Positions 15,753-22,754 of a stretch of DNA of 29,360 nt are shown one piece after another. The DNA comes from a virus, in the IMG/VR virus record IMGVR_UViG_3300030099_005102, positions 1 to 29,360 of that record, one strand, 5' to 3'. The notes under the pieces were generated by a model that did no database searches, was not told the origin of the DNA, and was given only the letters and a program-made list of their open reading frames with translations. Position 1 is the stretch's first letter, and every line of letters starts with the position of its first letter. A program made the position numbers and the translations under genes.

Positions 15753-15962
15753 ATGGAATGGCAGGATATTTTAAAGAAAAAGAAAAAGAAGAAATCTACT
15801 GTAAATCAGTCTGGAAACTATACAAAACCTGGAATGAGAAAAAGAATTTTTAATAGAATTAAACGAGGAACAAAAGGTGGTGCGGCAGGTCAATGGTCTG
15901 CAAGAAAAGCGCAGATGTTGGCTCAGGCGTATAAGAGGGCTGGTGGCGGATATAAAAATTAA
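15753..15962 (+). CDS. W-motif small basic protein (DUF5872-like)
   Basis: 69 aa from ATG 15753, chosen over an in-frame GTG at 15744 that overlaps the GGAAGTGA ribosome site. It starts MEWQDILKKKKKKKSTVNQS. The body (RKRIFNRIKRGTKGGAAGQW, then SARKAQMLAQAYKRAGGGYK) matches from memory a small family found in phages and giant viruses, with signature GGxxGQWSARKAQLLAxxYKxAGGGY; I believe this is DUF5872, but I cannot check. Function of the family is unknown. It is strongly basic, consistent with binding packaged DNA. Here a W-motif and polylysine are added to the family core. Confidence 0.78.
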   Translation: MEWQDILKKKKKKKSTVNQSGNYTKPGMRKRIFNRIKRGTKGGAAGQWSARKAQMLAQAYKRAGGGYKN

Positions 15963-16227
15963 TTGGCGTAATATTCTTAAAGCCAAATCAAAAAGGCAAC
16001 AAGACTTATCTACTTGGACTGATGAAGATTGGGGAAGTGCTGAACAACACCGAGCAAAAGCAAAAGGAAAAAAAGCACCATCTAAGACTAAAGGAAGATA
16101 TATGCCGAAATCAACTTATCAAAGAACAGATAAAAAAACCTTAAGGTATCAAGACGCAAAGAAGAGAAAAGGTCGCAAAAAAGGTATTCAGCATGTTCCA
16201 ACAGGAAAGAAGTTTAGTCAAAAGTGA
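15958..16227 (+). CDS. W-motif basic protein, apparently started from a rare codon
   Basis: About 89 aa. The reading frame begins (I)NWRNILKAKSKRQQDLSTWT, with the W-motif exactly where a start would be expected. The codon in the Met position is ATT (15958-15960), overlapping the previous stop; an upstream ATA lies at 15952. The first upstream ATG in frame (15877) is deep inside the previous gene and would add 27 poorly fitting residues. Coupled initiation at ATT is the simplest reading, but a sequencing error should be excluded. The body (WTDEDWGSAEQHRAKAKGKK and a basic tail) resembles small basic proteins of other viruses. It is probably DNA-associated. Confidence 0.62.
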   Translation: MNWRNILKAKSKRQQDLSTWTDEDWGSAEQHRAKAKGKKAPSKTKGRYMPKSTYQRTDKKTLRYQDAKKRKGRKKGIQHVPTGKKFSQK

Positions 16228-16232
16228 TTATG

Positions 16233-16571
16233 ATGTGGCAAAAAATCTTAAAGGCTGACCCAAAGAAAGGAACAGGTAAGAAACCAAAAGGTTCAACAAG
16301 AAGATTATATACAGATGAAAACCCAAAAGATACTGTTCCTGTAAAGTTTAAAACAGCAAAAGATGTAAGAGGAACATTTGCAAGCGGTTCGTTTAAATCA
16401 AAACCACATAAGAGACAATCACAAATAATTAACTTAGTTGAACAAAGAGCAAGAGTGGCGGCTAAAAGAGCAAAAGACCCTGAAACAAAAAAGAGATTAA
16501 ATGCAGCACATAAGGTAGCCTTAGCAAGAAAAGAATCAAGCAAAAGAAAAACGGAGAGGATGAAGAAATGA
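16233..16571 (+). CDS. W-motif basic protein, 112 aa
   Basis: Start chosen at ATG 16233 (MWQKILKADPKKGTGKKPKG), five bases after AAGTGAT; ATG 16230 and GTG 16224 are also in frame. The segment KPKGSTRRLYTDENPKDTVP recalls a small conserved protein family of tailed viruses, but I cannot name it with certainty. The second half is a basic helix (QIINLVEQRARVAAKRAKDP, then RLNAAHKVALARKESSKRKT). It is very basic overall and probably binds nucleic acid. The end overlaps the next start by four bases. Confidence 0.74.
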   Translation: MWQKILKADPKKGTGKKPKGSTRRLYTDENPKDTVPVKFKTAKDVRGTFASGSFKSKPHKRQSQIINLVEQRARVAAKRAKDPETKKRLNAAHKVALARKESSKRKTERMKK

Positions 16572-16705
16572 AATGGGAAGAAATACTAAAACAAGATGTT
16601 AGCGAATTAGAAAAGATTGCTAAAGAGTTAGATAAAGCAATTGCTATGCATACTAGCCAAGCGAAAAGGATTCGTGAATATGTTAAAAAAATAAAAGAGA
16701 AGTGA
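16568..16705 (+). CDS. W-motif microprotein, 45 aa
   Basis: ATG 16568 overlaps the previous stop as ATGA. It starts MKWEEILKQDVSELEKIAKE, and the rest is a single amphipathic helix ending REYVKKIKEK. It is essentially a W-motif attached to a short coiled coil, the smallest motif carrier here and therefore the most useful hint that the motif itself is functional. It ends in AAGTGATAAAT, which provides the ribosome site for the next gene. Confidence 0.68.
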   Translation: MKWEEILKQDVSELEKIAKELDKAIAMHTSQAKRIREYVKKIKEK

Positions 16706-16711
16706 TAAATA

Positions 16712-17401
16712 GTGCCAATAACCAAAAAGAAGGACGGCTTTTATTGGGGTTCAAAAGGCCCATTTAAAACAAGAAAGAAAGCGGTTCAAGTTGCACAGGC
16801 GGCTTATGCTAGTGGTTATGTTAAAAAAAGTTGGTTTGATATTCTTAAAAAAAGAACTTGGCAAGGAAAGTTATCAAAGGATAAAAGTAAAATTTTACAA
16901 AGGAGTCCTAAAATAAAGTTAGATATTCCAAAAATGAGTTATCCAAAAGAGGAAACAGAAATACCTGCTATATTAAAGGTTATGAAAAAAAAGAAACTTA
17001 CACCAAAACAAATGAAAGATTCTGACTTAAAACCAGAAATAGAAATGTTTAAAATAGTTGATGCAAATAAAAAAGATTATGAAGATTTTATGAAGGACAT
17101 AAACTATTATGCCATCTCTTTAAAAATGAAATATCAAAGACCACGACCTCACGAAATTTCAGATAAAATTCAAACAACAAAAACAAAAACAGATGATACT
17201 CCTGCATTTCCAAGTGGACACTCAATGTTGGCTCATGGATTAGAAAAAGTATTAGGAAAGAAATACCCAAACAAAAGGAAAGAACTTAAAGAAATGGCAG
17301 ATAGGATTTCTTTATCAAGAATGCAAATGGGAAGTCATTATCCAAGTGATATTCAAGCAGGAAAAAAATTAGGCTATATGATAGGTGATAAGTATGACTA
17401 A
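16712..17401 (+). CDS. Soluble PAP2-type acid phosphatase with internal W-motif
   Basis: 229 aa from GTG 16712, with AGTGAT upstream. Residues 9-36 (DGFYWGSKGPFKTRKKAVQV then AQAAYASGY) form a small module that I recall in many viral proteins. Residues 40-47 are SWFDILKK, a full W-motif. The C-terminal half has all three PAP2/class A phosphatase signatures with exact spacing: K138-x6-R145-P146, P167-S-G-H170 and S202-R-x5-H209-x3-D213. The family hydrolyses phosphomonoesters, lipid phosphates or pyrophosphates through a phospho-His intermediate. No signal peptide or membrane segment is present, so it should be soluble inside the cell or virion. Substrate is unknown. Confidence 0.85.
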   Translation: MPITKKKDGFYWGSKGPFKTRKKAVQVAQAAYASGYVKKSWFDILKKRTWQGKLSKDKSKILQRSPKIKLDIPKMSYPKEETEIPAILKVMKKKKLTPKQMKDSDLKPEIEMFKIVDANKKDYEDFMKDINYYAISLKMKYQRPRPHEISDKIQTTKTKTDDTPAFPSGHSMLAHGLEKVLGKKYPNKRKELKEMADRISLSRMQMGSHYPSDIQAGKKLGYMIGDKYD

Positions 17402-17897
17402 CTGGCAAAATATATTAAAAAAACCATTTAAGGAAGACCCTGATGAAATGACTGATTTTATGAATATCAGTCCTAGAATGAAAATGGCAAAATTAGAGCG
17501 TCAAATTCTTAGAGAGATAGAGAAGGAAGGCGGAGCATTGGGAATGAAAAACCTAAAGCAATTCGGCAAAGAATCAAAAATCAAACAAGCCCTATCTAAG
17601 TTAAGAAAGGAAGGTAAAATCTTTATGCACGAAGATGGAGATATTTATACTCATAAACCAGAAGATATTGAAAAATTTGGACTTCAATTTCAAGATGATA
17701 ATGTAAAATTTGCATATAATCAAGCCTTTAAACAGTATGGAAAAAGACTTAAGAATGAAATGAAACGGGTTTATAAATTTAATAATAGACCAATAACTCA
17801 ACAAGACCTTGACCAAGCAAAAAGAGCAATTGGTTCACAAGGAGTTTCCTCTCTTCCTTCTATGAGGCAAACTGGAACAAATATGCAAAGAGGGTGA
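17394..17897 (+). CDS. W-motif winged-helix DNA-binding protein
   Basis: 167 aa from ATG 17394 (MTNWQNILKKPFKEDPDEMT), preceded by AGGTGAT. An in-frame upstream start at 17385 is less likely. Residues about 30-90 form a clear winged-helix pattern: LERQILREIEKEGGALGMKN, then a recognition-helix candidate SKIKQALSKLRKEGKIFMHE and wing GDIYTH. The rest is helical and basic (YGKRLKNEMKRVYKFNNRPI). It would be a sequence-specific or architectural DNA-binding protein. If delivered with the genome it could control early transcription; that part is inference. Confidence 0.76.
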   Translation: MTNWQNILKKPFKEDPDEMTDFMNISPRMKMAKLERQILREIEKEGGALGMKNLKQFGKESKIKQALSKLRKEGKIFMHEDGDIYTHKPEDIEKFGLQFQDDNVKFAYNQAFKQYGKRLKNEMKRVYKFNNRPITQQDLDQAKRAIGSQGVSSLPSMRQTGTNMQRG

Positions 17898-17901
17898 TAT
17901 A

Positions 17902-18186
17902 ATGGAAGAATGGCAAGAAATTCTTAAGAAGAAACCTTTCAAGGGTTATAACAAAAAGATTCACGCAAGAACAGGTGGATTAAGTGCTAAAGGTCGTGCC
18001 AAGTTTAAGCGTGAACAAGGTTCTAATTTAAAGCCACCAGTTACTACTAAACCAAGTAAATTAAAAAGAGGCAGCAAAGCAGCAAAAAGGCGTAAATCTT
18101 TCTGTGCGAGGTCAAGAGGATTTAAACGAGCCGACGGAACTTATAGTGAAAAAGCAAGAGCCGCCCGAAGAAGGTGGAACTGTTGA
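17902..18186 (+). CDS. W-motif basic protein (DUF6321-like)
   Basis: 94 aa, ATG 17902 after GGGTGATATA. It starts MEEWQEILKKKPFKGYNKKI, with the motif shifted by one residue. The remainder (RTGGLSAKGRAKFKREQGSN, KAAKRRKSFCARSRGFKRAD, and C-terminal RRRWNC) matches from memory a widespread small viral family, probably DUF6321, with GGLxAKGR, LKPPV, RRKSFCAR and a C-terminal RxWxC. Its function is unknown. It is highly basic with conserved Cys, so DNA binding, perhaps with zinc, is likely. The W-motif is an addition to the family core, as in the 15753 gene. Confidence 0.8.
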   Translation: MEEWQEILKKKPFKGYNKKIHARTGGLSAKGRAKFKREQGSNLKPPVTTKPSKLKRGSKAAKRRKSFCARSRGFKRADGTYSEKARAARRRWNC

Positions 18187-18320
18187 AAGTATTAGGAAAT
18201 CATAATTTTATGTATTGCGGCATATGTTACGCATTTGGAGATAAACCATTTGGATTCTGCAATTTATGTTGGATTGCACATGGCAAACCAAAAGGGATGA
18301 GTGAATCAAAATGGCAATGA
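18183..18320 (+). CDS. Tiny four-Cys zinc-ribbon protein, 45 aa
   Basis: Starts at TTG 18183, overlapping the previous stop, or at ATG 18210. It reads MKVLGNHNFMYCGICYAFGD, then KPFGFCNLCWIAHGKPKGMS. C12, C15, C26 and C29 form C-x2-C-x10-C-x2-C, a compact zinc ribbon. Its stop overlaps the next gene. It has no W-motif. It could be a transcription-related zinc microprotein; the family is unknown. Confidence 0.55.
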   Translation: MKVLGNHNFMYCGICYAFGDKPFGFCNLCWIAHGKPKGMSESKWQ

Positions 18321-18550
18321 CATGGAAAAAATTAAAAGAAGGTATTCTAAATGATGAATTGCCAAGAGATAGAACTAAATATGTTAGATATTCTAATCTT
18401 GCCTCTATCAATCAAAGAATGGTTATTTATTATTTAAAGTTAGGATTTAGAAAACCTGAAAATAGAGCCACCTATTTAAAGGGTATTTTAGATGAAATGC
18501 TTCGTTCAAGCAACGAAAGATATGACATAGAGGATAGAGGCCAACCATGA
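18317..18550 (+). CDS. Small protein with degenerate W-motif, 77 aa
   Basis: ATG 18317 gives MTWKKLKEGILNDELPRDRT; ATG 18311 is also in frame. The motif is shortened (W-K-K-L-K). The body YVRYSNLASINQRMVIYYLK and KPENRATYLKGILDEMLRSS is helical. I do not recognise a family. It ends by ATGA overlap with a 17-codon mini-ORF before the portal gene. Confidence 0.66.
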   Translation: MTWKKLKEGILNDELPRDRTKYVRYSNLASINQRMVIYYLKLGFRKPENRATYLKGILDEMLRSSNERYDIEDRGQP

Positions 18551-18600
18551 CCGAAGCGTTGATAGGCAAGGATAGCGTAGGATTAAAACAGGGGGTGTAA
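18547..18600 (+). other. 17-codon mini-ORF before portal
   Basis: MTEALIGKDSVGLKQGV, ATG overlapping the previous stop and ending three bases before the portal start. Its last codons contain AGGGGGTG, a strong ribosome site for the portal gene. It may only keep ribosomes moving into portal (coupling), or be chance. Confidence 0.25.
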
Positions 18601-18603
18601 TTC

Positions 18604-20244
18604 ATGGTTGAAGAAAAAAGAAGATTTAGTATCACTAACTTGTTTAGGAGACAAACTCCTAAACCTGCCGATAGAAAAGTCTACAATATGGGTATTCAGG
18701 AAAGAGAAACCAATCACATGATGACTGGCCCAATTATCTATAATATTGTTAATCAATCAGTTATTGCGAGAACTTGTATTACTCAGTTAAAACAAGAAGT
18801 ATTCAGAAGAGGTTATGTTTGGGAAAAGGCATATGAAGCAAGATGTAATAATTGTGGTAAAGAACATAAAAGACCAGTCCAAGAATGTTCAAGGTGTGAA
18901 TCTTCTGATTTAAAAATTCCTGATGTTAAACAATTAGAATACGCTGAGAAATTCATTGAAGGTTATGTAAATAAATCTGAACAATTATTTATTGATGTAT
19001 TGCAGGAACTTGAAGATGATTTAAACATTATGGATGATGCTTACATCGTTCTTGTTAAAGAGTATTTTATTGATGGCAATGGTAAAATTAGAATGCACCG
19101 CATTAAAGAAGTTTATCGGGGCGACCCAGTTACTATGTTTATTTATAGTGATGAAAATGGACAAAGAGGAACGAAAGGATTTACCTGTGTAAATCATCGT
19201 GGTGTTATTCATAAAGACCCGCATGAAAAATGTGAAGTTTGCGGTAGTAGTCTATTTCCTGTTCATTATGTTAATAGAGTAAAAGGAGATGACCAACACT
19301 TTTTGAAAGGAGAAGTGTTGCACTTTAGTAAATATAGTCCTTCTCGTCTTTATGGTATGTCTCCAGTTATTACTTTGTTTAATAATATTATGACTCTTAT
19401 TGCTATGGAGAACTATGTTAATCAATCATATACTAAGAGTAGAATGCCGAGAGGGTTACTTGCAGTTCAAACCAGAAATATGGATTCAATGCGTTCCTTT
19501 TGGCGTTCAGTAAAAGAAAAAATGGAGGCAGACCCGCACTTTATTCCTGTTATGGGAATTGAAGCCGAAGGAGGAAAAGGTGCGGTTGAATGGATTAAAT
19601 TCATGGACAGTCTCAAAGAGATGGATTATGTGTCTGTTAAGGATGATTTGAGAGATAGAATCTCAGCATTTTATGGTGTAAGCAAGGTATTCATGGCTGA
19701 TAATACCACAAGCGGTGGATTAAACAATGAAGGTATGCAAATTCTTGTTACAAATAGAGCCGTTCAAAAGGCACAGACTGTCTATAATAATTATGTTTTC
19801 CCATTCCTTGTAAAACAATTTGGTATTACAGATTGGAATTTAAAACTACCACCAAGCGAAGAGGAGGATGAAATCGCAGTTCTTCGTAAGCGTGAGATTG
19901 AAGTCAATATCGCTGCATCAACAAAAAATTTAGGATTTGAAGTTGATATGGATGAAGATGGTCAATTTACGTTTAAAAAACCTGAACCCGAAGAAAAACC
20001 TGAAGGACAGGGAGAAGAAGAAAAAACGGAAACTGACCCCTATGCAGGAACAAACATTGATGCTTCGCAAATGGGTCAAATGCAGGAACAGGCTTTACAG
20101 GGTGGAAGTAAGCCACAGGAGAACCCTGCGACCACAAGAAATAAACCCTCCATGAGCGTAGCCCCCGATAAGAGGATGTCGGGATTGCCATTAGATGCTG
20201 GAAATCAAAATAACGACAGAAGAACAGAAAGGAGAGTTGGTTAA
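18604..20244 (+). CDS. Portal protein with two zinc-binding insertions
   Basis: 546 aa. The overall portal pattern is clear: N-terminal VIARTCITQLKQEVFRRGYV, clip/stem segments with LHFSKYSPSRLYGMSPVITL (LYGxSP is typical), a long helix TLIAMENYVNQSYTKSRMPR, then DDLRDRISAFYGVSKVFMAD and an acidic Gln-rich tail. It forms the dodecameric DNA channel at one capsid vertex. The oddity is two metal sites: C81, C84, C95, C98 (CNNCGKEHKRPVQECSRC) and C195, H198, C210, C213 (CVNHRG with KCEVCG). They sit in the N-terminal half where the wing region is expected. Start ATG 18604 follows GGGGGTG. It has no W-motif. Confidence 0.88.
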   Translation: MVEEKRRFSITNLFRRQTPKPADRKVYNMGIQERETNHMMTGPIIYNIVNQSVIARTCITQLKQEVFRRGYVWEKAYEARCNNCGKEHKRPVQECSRCESSDLKIPDVKQLEYAEKFIEGYVNKSEQLFIDVLQELEDDLNIMDDAYIVLVKEYFIDGNGKIRMHRIKEVYRGDPVTMFIYSDENGQRGTKGFTCVNHRGVIHKDPHEKCEVCGSSLFPVHYVNRVKGDDQHFLKGEVLHFSKYSPSRLYGMSPVITLFNNIMTLIAMENYVNQSYTKSRMPRGLLAVQTRNMDSMRSFWRSVKEKMEADPHFIPVMGIEAEGGKGAVEWIKFMDSLKEMDYVSVKDDLRDRISAFYGVSKVFMADNTTSGGLNNEGMQILVTNRAVQKAQTVYNNYVFPFLVKQFGITDWNLKLPPSEEEDEIAVLRKREIEVNIAASTKNLGFEVDMDEDGQFTFKKPEPEEKPEGQGEEEKTETDPYAGTNIDASQMGQMQEQALQGGSKPQENPATTRNKPSMSVAPDKRMSGLPLDAGNQNNDRRTERRVG

Positions 20245-20245
20245 G

Positions 20246-20530
20246 ATGAATTGGAGAGAATTAATTAGTAAAAGAAAACAAATTAGAGATAAATCTCGAC
20301 AAAAGCCACAAACAAGAATGTCTGGTGGAAAGCCCAGCATAACTCCCGTAGGAAGAACAGATGACCCTTCATTTGATTCTATGTTTGGAGAAAGATTGGA
20401 TAATTTGGCTGAAATGACAAGAGAAGATTTAGTAGATGCTATTACAGAAAAAATTTATAGAATGTCAAAAGAAGAACTTATTGAAATTTTAGAAAGAACA
20501 CAAGGAAATTTAATGGAGGCGAAAATATGA
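20246..20530 (+). CDS. W-motif protein, 94 aa
   Basis: ATG 20246, directly after the portal stop, with AAGGAGAG upstream inside the portal gene; an in-frame ATG at 20195 is inside portal and is rejected. It starts MNWRELISKRKQIRDKSRQK. A Pro/Gly linker (KPSITPVGRTDDPSFDSMFG) leads to an amphipathic C-terminal helix region MTREDLVDAITEKIYRMSKE then ELIEILERTQGNL. That part resembles a short dimerising helix unit. Function unknown. Confidence 0.74.
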   Translation: MNWRELISKRKQIRDKSRQKPQTRMSGGKPSITPVGRTDDPSFDSMFGERLDNLAEMTREDLVDAITEKIYRMSKEELIEILERTQGNLMEAKI

Positions 20531-20751
20531 GTGAAGATTTAAACCAAAAGCAAAGAAGATTAACAAAAGAACTAGCCCAAGTAAAGGCTTTAACTGCACA
20601 ACAGAACAATAAAGTAAAGAAGAACCGTGATATGTCTGTCGGATTACCACCAGATACTTCTCATAAGGCTATGCCTTCTTCGGCAGATAATCCTGATGTT
20701 ATTCTATTACCCTCTAAGAAAAGAGGAAAGAAAGAAAATATTCCCTTTTGA
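20527..20751 (+). CDS. Small basic protein, 74 aa
   Basis: ATGA overlap with the previous gene. It starts MSEDLNQKQRRLTKELAQVK with a helical first half; the second half is a disordered Pro/Ser-rich tail ending KKRGKKENIPF. It has no W-motif. It stops in TTTTGAGGTGATTAAATG, coupled to the next gene. The family is unknown; it may be a head-assembly accessory. Confidence 0.65.
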   Translation: MSEDLNQKQRRLTKELAQVKALTAQQNNKVKKNRDMSVGLPPDTSHKAMPSSADNPDVILLPSKKRGKKENIPF

Positions 20752-20760
20752 GGTGATTAA

Positions 20761-22389
20761 ATGTTTTATGAATTAGCCAAAGATAAGTCGTTGATAAGTG
20801 TTTTAAGAAAGGCTAATTTAGATGAAGAGACCTCTTTATTAGTTAATGAGGGGGCTAATGTTTCTTTAATTAAGGATTCATTAGTAAATAATCTTACTTC
20901 TCAAAACATGATTGAATATCGTAGATACATTAAGATTGCTAAGAATGAAGAAGAGGAAGAAGAAAGAAGGGCTGAAGAACAAAGGGCTGATGAACAATCA
21001 AGTCTTGAAGAAGGCGAATCTGATTTAACAACTGAAGAAGAAATCTATTCTGATGAAGCAGGAAGACAAGCGAGATTAGAAGAGGAAGCCTATGGTTCAA
21101 GAATTGATAGGCAATCTGAAGAAAAAGATGCTTATAAAGAATTATCTTTATTAGATTATCAAAAAGATATTCTTTTAGATATCGCTGAAAAAGCAAATGT
21201 TCAAGTTATTGAAAAGAGAATAAGAAATAAAACGAGAAAAGTCACCGTAGTTAGAGGGGCTATGAAAGAGTATCTTAAATTGGGTTCTTCTGCTGCTACT
21301 GGTAAATTACTTTCTACTTTAACACTAATTAAGAAAGACCCTGATTACTTAAATAATAAGTATGGAAAACTTTTAGTTGATGGGATTTTGACTGGTAAAA
21401 AATATAATATAAGTAGAACCCAAAGAGAAGAAGAAAGAACAGGAAAAGATATTGATGTTAATAGAATAGATAGAATGCTTAAAAGTATTTTAGATTTAAC
21501 ATATGAAGTTGAAGGAAAAGAACCAATTGATTTCTTAAAGGTCTTTGAAATATTATATACTCAAAAAGACCCATATGGAAGAAAACCAAGAGCACTTGTT
21601 GATAGGCCAAGAGTCAAAAGAGAAAGACTACTCATGATGGAAAGAGCCAAAAAGAAAAATGTTGATTTAGGCGTGAATACTCAGTATGAAAGAGCGTTAA
21701 GAAAGGTTGAGGCTGTTCAAACTAATAATAGACAGATTATGACAACTAGAGTATTTCTTGAAAACAAAATCAAACAATTAGAAGAAATCCTTAAAGATAA
21801 AGATAAAATTGTTTCTAGAAAAATTAGTAAATTAAATGCTTCGCTTAAAAGAGTCATATCTTCGGGAAGAGTTAAGGATATTCAGGCTTTAACTAATACT
21901 TTTAATGATATTAACCAAAATAGAGAAAAATATGTAAGTGAAGCCACTCAAGAATTAGAAAGAGAGATTGCTCAAGAAAGAAGAAAACTTGAGCGATTAA
22001 AGACAGACCTCGATGCTTTTGACCAAGATGAAAATGTTAAAGAACTCGGAAAGTTTTTGGGAATGTTTAGAGAATTAGAGCCTTCTACTCCTGTTAAGAA
22101 AAAATTGACAAAAGGCATTAATTTGTTGTCTTATCTAAGGAGATATTCTAATCAAATGGCTAAAATTACCCGTGAATCAGAAGGGGAAATCACTCAAGGT
22201 TTTACTGAATTTATGATGGAAAATCCTGATGTTAGGGTAGTGGACGGTGTTTTTGAAGGATTCCCCACTCTTAATGCTGCTAAAATGACTGAATTTGAAG
22301 AAGCATCTGAAAAGTATCAAGAAAGGTCAAATGCATTAGGAGGCATTATTGAAGAATTAAAGAGTCTTGCTAGCGGAGAGGAAGAATAA
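20761..22389 (+). CDS. Coiled-coil protein, 542 aa, unknown
   Basis: Starts MFYELAKDKSLISVLRKANL. It has no proper W-motif, although the first residues have a similar aromatic/hydrophobic pattern. A Glu-rich low-complexity region (residues 61-100, with repeated RAEEQRADEQ) follows. A long coiled coil spans about 295-430 (ENKIKQLEEILKDKDKIVSR, QELEREIAQERRKLERLKTD). It is structural in character and lies between portal and ligase, so a head-core or scaffolding role is plausible. It overlaps the next start as TAATG. Confidence 0.74.
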   Translation: MFYELAKDKSLISVLRKANLDEETSLLVNEGANVSLIKDSLVNNLTSQNMIEYRRYIKIAKNEEEEEERRAEEQRADEQSSLEEGESDLTTEEEIYSDEAGRQARLEEEAYGSRIDRQSEEKDAYKELSLLDYQKDILLDIAEKANVQVIEKRIRNKTRKVTVVRGAMKEYLKLGSSAATGKLLSTLTLIKKDPDYLNNKYGKLLVDGILTGKKYNISRTQREEERTGKDIDVNRIDRMLKSILDLTYEVEGKEPIDFLKVFEILYTQKDPYGRKPRALVDRPRVKRERLLMMERAKKKNVDLGVNTQYERALRKVEAVQTNNRQIMTTRVFLENKIKQLEEILKDKDKIVSRKISKLNASLKRVISSGRVKDIQALTNTFNDINQNREKYVSEATQELEREIAQERRKLERLKTDLDAFDQDENVKELGKFLGMFRELEPSTPVKKKLTKGINLLSYLRRYSNQMAKITRESEGEITQGFTEFMMENPDVRVVDGVFEGFPTLNAAKMTEFEEASEKYQERSNALGGIIEELKSLASGEEE

Positions 22390-22754
22390 TGACATGGGAT
22401 TACTATGGAGAGGGAGAAGATTTTATTCTCAAAGAAGAGAAAAAAAGACCTAAGAAACTTCTTGATTCGTTAGATGCTAAAGGAAGAAAGAAGTTAAAGA
22501 AAACACTTCAAGCGGCTGAACCAACAGAATTTTTTGGTCAAGACTTTACTAAACTGGGTGAATTAATTTCTACTCTTAAAGAATTAGAATTGGTTAAATC
22601 AGATAAGAAGTTAAACAAGAAAATGAAGTCAATGGATGAAAGGAACATTGATATAGTGGCCACTGCTACCAAACTTCGTAAAGAGTATGAACTTCTTTAT
22701 AGGCAATTAAGAGATTTAGTCCATCCAAGAGGAAAGAAGGAGGAAAAGAGATGA
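22389..22754 (+). CDS. Small helical protein with stretched W-motif, 121 aa
   Basis: Starts MTWDYYGEGEDFILKEEKKR. It has the MTW opening and the FILKEEK ending of the motif, with eight residues inserted between W and ILK. The body is basic and helical (LLDSLDAKGRKKLKKTLQAA, FTKLGELISTLKELELVKSD). No family is recognised. It ends with AAAGGAGGAAAAGAG, a ribosome site for the next gene, which starts by ATGA overlap. Confidence 0.7.
   Translation: MTWDYYGEGEDFILKEEKKRPKKLLDSLDAKGRKKLKKTLQAAEPTEFFGQDFTKLGELISTLKELELVKSDKKLNKKMKSMDERNIDIVATATKLRKEYELLYRQLRDLVHPRGKKEEKR

Noticed and set aside
15877-15957. Start of the 15958 gene at ATG 15877
   Set aside because: It would add 27 residues overlapping the conserved part of the previous gene and would bury the W-motif. 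A coupled start at ATT fits better, though it is unusual.
956-18600. A T4-type protease cleavage site after each W-motif
   Set aside because: Residues after the motif (KKED, KES, KVED, KKPF, KADP) do not give a consistent cleavage consensus, so I do not claim that the tag is removed.
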